From positions 1 to 9,367 of the forward strand of contig JBJKRE010000196.1 in the NCBI GenBank assembly GCA_046704825.1: a stretch of 9,367 bases of DNA, written 5' to 3'. The number at the start of each line of letters is the position of its first letter. Position 1 is the first letter of the stretch. Under the pieces are notes generated by a model. It saw only the letters and a list, made by a program, of their open reading frames with translations. It had not been told where the DNA came from and searched no databases. A program made the position numbers and the translations under genes. Shown here piece by piece: positions 5,546 through 9,367 of the stretch. Source of the stretch: CAVRTJ01 sp046704825 (GTDB lineage Bacteria > Acidobacteriota > UBA4820 > DSQY01).

Positions 5546-6877
5546 TCAGGAGACGACCACCTTCTCCAGAAATGTCGTGGATCCGGCTGTGCCGCGCGGC
5601 CCCCATGCGAGGTCGCGGCCCGTGAGCCGGAGCTTGAGCAGGAGCCTCGGCAGGTGCTCCGTGACGAGGACCCCGTCGATGGGGTCCGAGCGTTCTCCCG
5701 AACGGATCATCCGGCCCCGCACGTTGAAGGTGAAGAGTCCCTTGCGGATGTCGGCGTCGGGCTGGAGCCAGAGGTCTTCGACGTACAAGCCCTCTCCGGC
5801 CTCCGACAAGACGTCATCGGCGCTCGCACCCGTGCAGGCCAGGTGCAGGTTGTGAAAACCCACGCCGGGCGGGAAGGCGCAGTCGGACCGGACGGCGTGC
5901 CCCGTGCTCCGGACGCCCATGCGCGCCGCTGTCTCCGAGTTGTGCGCGAAGCCCTTGAGGATGCCCTTGTCAACGAGCACCAGAGGCGCGGCCGGCGTGC
6001 CTTCGGCGTCCCAGGCGGCGAAGCCGTAGCTTCCGGGCAGGGCCGGCGCATCGAGTATGGTGGCCTGGGCCGTGCCGACGGCGTCCCCGACGAGGTCCTT
6101 CCAGGGTGACGCGCCGTCCGAAGCCTGCGCACCGCTGAGGTAGGGGGCCATACGGCTCATGAGGTGCGCGGCGCTTTCGGGTGACAGAACGGCATTGTAG
6201 CGGCCGCCGATGAGCCCCTTGGCGCCGAGCGAGGAGGCGGCACGCCGTCCCGCTTCGGCGCCGACCGCTGCGGGGTCCAGGCCGGAGGAGTCGTTGCCGA
6301 ACAGGGCGTAGGAAGCGGTTTTGCGCGTCCCGCCCTCCTCGGCCGTGCACTCCACGAGCAGGGAGGCGCGGCAGAAGCCGAAGGCGGCGTCCGTGCCCCG
6401 GCTGTTACGGACGGCCACGCGGCCCGAACTGACGCGCTGATAGCAGTTGGACACGCCGCGGATCCTGGGGTCGGCCCGCAGCGCGGCGGCCTCGGCCTCC
6501 AGGACGCGGGTGGTTGCGGCAGACCCGTCCCACGACGGAGGGGCGGGGCCGCCGTTCCCCGCGGGGCGGGCGGACCCGTCGGCGGGAGGCGAGGGAAGCA
6601 CGAAGTAGGGGTCCTGAGAACCGGAGAGAACGGATTCGGTCAGGCGGAGCAGCGTCGAGGACAGCCCCCGCTCCGACAGGTCCGTGGTCGAGGCGCAGGC
6701 CGAACGACCGTACATGGCGACCCTGATCCCCATCCCCCGGTCCGACGCCGAGAGGCGGACCGAGGACTTGCCCCCCGAGGCCTTCACGAGGCGGACGTCC
6801 CTTTCGAGGTGGAAGAGTTCCCACGCGTCGAAGCCGCGCGTGCCGATCAGTTCCGTGGCCTCGTCCAGGACGCTCAT
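5546..6877 (-). CDS. pmbA: TldD/PmbA family protein, PmbA (TldE)-like subunit
   Basis: This 443-residue protein is related to the TldD/TldE (PmbA) heterodimeric metalloprotease, known for microcin B17 maturation and CcdA degradation in E. coli. Visible family features include VRNSRGTDAAFGF at 157-169, the repeat-like SLGAKGLIGGRYNAVLSPES, then LVGDAVG, the stretch AAWDAEGTPAAPLVLVDKGI, LKGFAHNSETAARMGVRSTG, and GLYVEDLW near the C-terminus. No HExxxH metal motif of the TldD subunit is present, which points to the non-catalytic partner. A Pro/Gly/Ala-rich insert at about 95-118 looks like a loop. The C-terminal GLFTFNVRGRMIRSGE region is divergent from the usual form. The TldD partner is not in the window. 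The ATG overlaps the gpmI stop by one base (TGATG), so the pair is coupled; upstream in-frame starts lie inside gpmI and are rejected. Confidence 0.82.
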   Translation of the reverse strand: MSVLDEATELIGTRGFDAWELFHLERDVRLVKASGGKSSVRLSASDRGMGIRVAMYGRSACASTTDLSERGLSSTLLRLTESVLSGSQDPYFVLPSPPADGSARPAGNGGPAPPSWDGSAATTRVLEAEAAALRADPRIRGVSNCYQRVSSGRVAVRNSRGTDAAFGFCRASLLVECTAEEGGTRKTASYALFGNDSSGLDPAAVGAEAGRRAASSLGAKGLIGGRYNAVLSPESAAHLMSRMAPYLSGAQASDGASPWKDLVGDAVGTAQATILDAPALPGSYGFAAWDAEGTPAAPLVLVDKGILKGFAHNSETAARMGVRSTGHAVRSDCAFPPGVGFHNLHLACTGASADDVLSEAGEGLYVEDLWLQPDADIRKGLFTFNVRGRMIRSGERSDPIDGVLVTEHLPRLLLKLRLTGRDLAWGPRGTAGSTTFLEKVVVS

Positions 6878-8415
6878 CACGTGGCCGCAATGAGGGGGGG
6901 AGCGTCCATCTCCGGCGGGACCGAGAGGCCGAGCCACTCGAGCAGTGTGGGTGCTATGGATGCGAGGCCGCGCCGGCCGTCGGCGTCCAGGCGGACCGGC
7001 TTGTTCGAGATCCAGATGAGGGGCACGGGGTTTGTGGTGTGGGCCGTGTGCACGTGCACGCCGTCCGGCTCGCGCATCTCTTCGAGGTTCCCGTGGTCGG
7101 CCGTGAGCGCCACGGCTCCGTCCATGTCCAGAACCTTCTCCACGATGCGTCTCATGCACCCGTCCACCGTACGCGCGGCCTCGCAGACCGCGTCGAAGTC
7201 GCCCGTGTGTCCCACCATGTCGGGATTTGCGAAATTAAGGAGGATGAAGTCGTACTGCCCCGTGTCCAGCTTTTCCAGCAGGGCTTCCGTAACCTTCGAG
7301 GCGCTCATGGAGGGCTGGAGGTCGTAGGTGGCCACCTTAGGCGACGGGATCAGGACCCTGTCCTCACCGTCGAAAAGCTGCTCCCGGCCGCCGTTGAAGA
7401 AGAAGGTCACGTGGGCGTACTTTTCGGTCTCCGCGATCCGGAGCTGCTTCATGCCCGCCTTGGAAACGACCTCGCCGAAGGTGTTTGCCGGCACCTGCTG
7501 TTCGAACGCGACCGGGAAGGGGAAGGATTTCTGGTAGCGGGTCATGGTGGCGTAGAGCGAAAGATGCGGACGGGTCTCCCGCTCGAATCCCTCGAACGCC
7601 TCCGTCCCGAACGCCATGCTGATCTGGCGCGCCCGGTCTGCGCGGAAGTTGAAGAAGAAGATGACATCCCCGTCGCGCACCGTTCCGTAAGGGCAGGGAA
7701 GCACGATGGGCCGGATGAACTCGTCTGTCTCGTCCTCTTCGTACCTCGCCCTGAGGGCCGCGGCAGGGTCGTCGCAGTGCTCGCCCTCGCCAAGGGTGTA
7801 GGCCCGGTAGGCCTTCTGCGTCCGTTCCCAGCGTTTGTCCCTGTCCATGGCGTAATAGCGACCCACGAGGGTCGCCAGCGCTCCCGTCCCGAGATCGGAC
7901 GTGAACTCAAGGAAATCTTCCACATAGGACGCGCCCGCCGTTGGCGACGTGTCGCGCCCGTCCAGAATGGCGTGTACCGCCACGCGCTCGACGCCTTGCC
8001 TCCCCGCCAGCTTGACCAGGGCCTTGAGATGGTCGATGTGGCTGTGGACGCCTCCGTCCGAGAAGAGGCCCATGAGGTGGAGCGTGTGGTCGCGGGCCTC
8101 GTCGCATGCGTCCACGAGCACGGGGTTGTCGAAAAAGGACCCGTCTTCGACGGCCCGGCTTATGCGCGGCAGGTCCTGCAGAATCACCCGGCCGGCCCCG
8201 AGCGTCAGGTGCCCGACCTCCGAGTTGCCCATCTGGCCCTCGGGCAGGCCGACGGCCTCTCCGGATGCCTCGAGGGGCCTCCACGGGAAGCTGCCCATCC
8301 ACTTCGGAATGTTCTTGAGCCCGGCGCGAGCGACGGCGTTGAACGGACCGTCGGGGCCGAGACCCCAGCCGTCCATGACCGCTAAAAGGAGCGGTCGCCG
8401 TGCGTCGGTCGCCAT
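6877..8415 (-). CDS. gpmI: 2,3-bisphosphoglycerate-independent phosphoglycerate mutase
   Basis: This 512-residue cytosolic enzyme interconverts 3- and 2-phosphoglycerate in glycolysis and gluconeogenesis using two Mn ions; the length is the family norm. Key sites are visible: metal ligand Asp15 in VMDGWG, the phospho-accepting Ser65 in MGNSEVGH, SDGGVHSHIDHL at 119-130, DGRDTSP at 152-158, NFRADRAR at 256-263, EKYAHVTFFFNGG at 331-343, NPDMVGH at 397-403 (Asp399, His403), TADHGNLE at 438-445 and HTAHTTNPVP at 456-465 (His459). The ATG at 8415 is supported by AGGA 6 nt upstream (complement of 8422-8425). The first 34 bp overlap the end of the lapB-like gene, and the stop overlaps the pmbA-like start by one base. 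A glycolytic gene sitting between an LPS regulator and a TldE-like gene suggests co-transcription rather than shared function. Confidence 0.96.
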   Translation of the reverse strand: MATDARRPLLLAVMDGWGLGPDGPFNAVARAGLKNIPKWMGSFPWRPLEASGEAVGLPEGQMGNSEVGHLTLGAGRVILQDLPRISRAVEDGSFFDNPVLVDACDEARDHTLHLMGLFSDGGVHSHIDHLKALVKLAGRQGVERVAVHAILDGRDTSPTAGASYVEDFLEFTSDLGTGALATLVGRYYAMDRDKRWERTQKAYRAYTLGEGEHCDDPAAALRARYEEDETDEFIRPIVLPCPYGTVRDGDVIFFFNFRADRARQISMAFGTEAFEGFERETRPHLSLYATMTRYQKSFPFPVAFEQQVPANTFGEVVSKAGMKQLRIAETEKYAHVTFFFNGGREQLFDGEDRVLIPSPKVATYDLQPSMSASKVTEALLEKLDTGQYDFILLNFANPDMVGHTGDFDAVCEAARTVDGCMRRIVEKVLDMDGAVALTADHGNLEEMREPDGVHVHTAHTTNPVPLIWISNKPVRLDADGRRGLASIAPTLLEWLGLSVPPEMDAPPLIAAT

Positions 8416-9367
8416 TGGATTTCCTGATAGAAAACCGGGTTGGGTTCCTGGATCTCCTGCATGAGTTCGTCCTTGAAGGTCGGGGAGAAGGTATCCCAGC
8501 GTTGGCACTTGACGCAGTAGTCCTTCCAATCCGGCGAGAAGTCCCCGCAGGAGGTGCAGCGGTAGTTGAGTTCGAAGGGGTCGAGTATCCGTATCACTTC
8601 GCGGTAGTGGGTGCAGGCCTCGCGGGCCGCGCCCCTCCGCTCCATGAGCCGGCCCAGGTAGTATTGAAGCAGGCCCGACTGCCGGATGTTGCCCTCGATC
8701 TCTCGGAAGAGCTTCTCGGCCTTTTCCAGCACCTCCAGGCGGTAGTAGAACCGGCCGAGGAGAAACTTCGGCAGCACCTTCCGGTCGGTGGATCGTATGA
8801 GGTTCTGGTACTGCTGTATGGCGCCCTCCGGGTCGCCCTTGTCCAGGTAGAGCTGTTCCATCGCCAGCAGACACATGGGCGACGCGTTCTTCCGGTAGCC
8901 GTCCAGGTAGGCCTCCACGGCCTGTTCGTCGCGTCCTTCCATGCGATACGCCTCCGCCAGCTTTATATAAGTCGCCTGCACGGAGGGAAATTTCTTCCGC
9001 ACCTTCTCGAGGTGCGATATGGCCTCCCGGTACTTTTCCTGGGCCATCATGTCCACGCCGATCTGGTATAGGAGGCCGGGGGTGAAGGGGGCGTCGGCCT
9101 CCCGTTCCTCGTCCAGCACGCGCGCGTCACCTATGTGCTCCTGGACCTCGAGGGCCTTGCGCCAGTTGGCTTCCTTGATGTAGATGTCCCTCAGCATGCG
9201 GAGCGCTTTCAGGGCCCTCTTCGGCTGGATGCGAAGGATGCGGTCCAGGTACTTCTTGGCCCCGTCGTGGTCCTCGAGGATCAGGTTGTCCTCTGTGAGC
9301 GCGTAGAGCGTGGCGATGTCCCCGGGGTGTTCGCTCAGGGCCTTCCTGTGCTGACCCAGGGCCTCTT
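8382..9367 (-). CDS. lapB: LapB/YciM-like TPR protein with C-terminal rubredoxin-type metal knuckle, N-terminus off-window
   Basis: The frame is open to the window edge on the minus strand, so the start is outside; 327 C-terminal residues are seen. At least five TPR helices-turn-helices are recognisable, for example ALKALRMLRDIYIKEANWRK, LLYQIGVDMMAQEKYREAI, YIKLAEAYRMEGRDEQAVEA and LLQYYLGRLMERRGAAREAC. They are followed by a four-cysteine knuckle YRCTSCGDFSPDWKDYCVKC (CxxC, ten residues, CxxC) and W-DTFSP. TPRs plus this end match LapB/YciM. In E. coli, LapB is an inner-membrane-anchored cytoplasmic protein that works with FtsH to regulate LpxC and hence LPS amount; that role is family knowledge, not shown here. 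The N-terminal membrane anchor would lie beyond the window. It overlaps gpmI by 34 bp. Another TPR protein with a zinc ribbon is the main alternative. Confidence 0.78.
   Translation of the reverse strand, partial: EALGQHRKALSEHPGDIATLYALTEDNLILEDHDGAKKYLDRILRIQPKRALKALRMLRDIYIKEANWRKALEVQEHIGDARVLDEEREADAPFTPGLLYQIGVDMMAQEKYREAISHLEKVRKKFPSVQATYIKLAEAYRMEGRDEQAVEAYLDGYRKNASPMCLLAMEQLYLDKGDPEGAIQQYQNLIRSTDRKVLPKFLLGRFYYRLEVLEKAEKLFREIEGNIRQSGLLQYYLGRLMERRGAAREACTHYREVIRILDPFELNYRCTSCGDFSPDWKDYCVKCQRWDTFSPTFKDELMQEIQEPNPVFYQEIQWRPTHGDRSF

Noticed and set aside
6878..7159. Longer N-terminus for the pmbA-like gene starting at 7159
   Set aside because: The added residues lie wholly inside gpmI and are low-complexity; ATG at 6877 fits the TGATG coupling and family start.
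7039..8385. Long plus-strand open frame opposite gpmI (448 codons)
   Set aside because: It is the shadow of gpmI, with low-complexity Arg/Val/Gly-rich composition and no motif.
8960..8972. AT-rich TTTATATAA resembling a promoter box
   Set aside because: It lies inside the lapB-like coding sequence, encodes a TPR segment (TYIKL), and no gene start follows on either strand.
1..9367. Mobile elements, CRISPR, tRNA/rRNA or a new defence system
   Set aside because: No direct repeat arrays, transposase or integrase motifs, cloverleaf sequences or defence-type domains were seen; nearly all of the window is accounted for by recognisable housekeeping and envelope genes.

Overview
The window is a compact, GC-rich stretch of a Gram-negative (diderm) bacterial chromosome. 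The outer-membrane signature comes from a heptose-7-phosphate kinase for LPS core synthesis and a LapB-type TPR protein with a C-terminal zinc-ribbon/rubredoxin-like knuckle. The mix of DUF4340 and DUF2752 proteins, a stand-alone HldA kinase, MenG/UbiE and a PmbA-like protein would suit a Desulfobacterota or Myxococcota-type lineage. That placement is an inference from gene content, not a measurement. No phage, IS, CRISPR, tRNA or rRNA signal was seen, and base composition and codon use look uniform.

Left part, plus strand (1-1400): the C-terminal part of a DUF4340 protein (start off-window), followed by a small three-helix DUF2752 membrane protein. The DUF4340 frame stops at a TAA (844-846), but the same frame continues for 46 more codons of family-like sequence. 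It ends at a TGA that overlaps the DUF2752 start in a GTGA junction. The TAA therefore looks like a nonsense interruption (mutation or sequence error).

A 162-bp gap (1401-1562) is the only sizeable non-coding stretch. It holds an AT-rich palindrome with a TACAAT -10-like box, then a perfect 9-bp GC hairpin, then a Shine-Dalgarno sequence. This is the probable control region of the next operon.

Middle, plus strand (1563-5523): hldA - menG/ubiE - ruvX - mltG - trmJ, tightly packed with overlaps of 11, 4 and 4 bp and one 2-bp gap. It is almost certainly one translationally coupled operon. It mixes LPS core sugar activation, quinone methylation, a YqgF/RuvX nuclease (16S rRNA processing or Holliday-junction resolution), peptidoglycan strand termination and tRNA 2'-O-methylation.

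Right part, minus strand (9367 down to 5546): lapB-like TPR protein (N-terminus off-window) - gpmI - pmbA/tldE, with 34-bp and 1-bp overlaps. It converges on trmJ with a 22-bp gap containing a short hairpin. LapB-type proteins control LPS synthesis in enterobacteria, so both operons touch the cell envelope. I found no convincing evidence for a novel defence or mobile system. The items most worth a second look are the in-frame stop at 844 and the structured leader of hldA.
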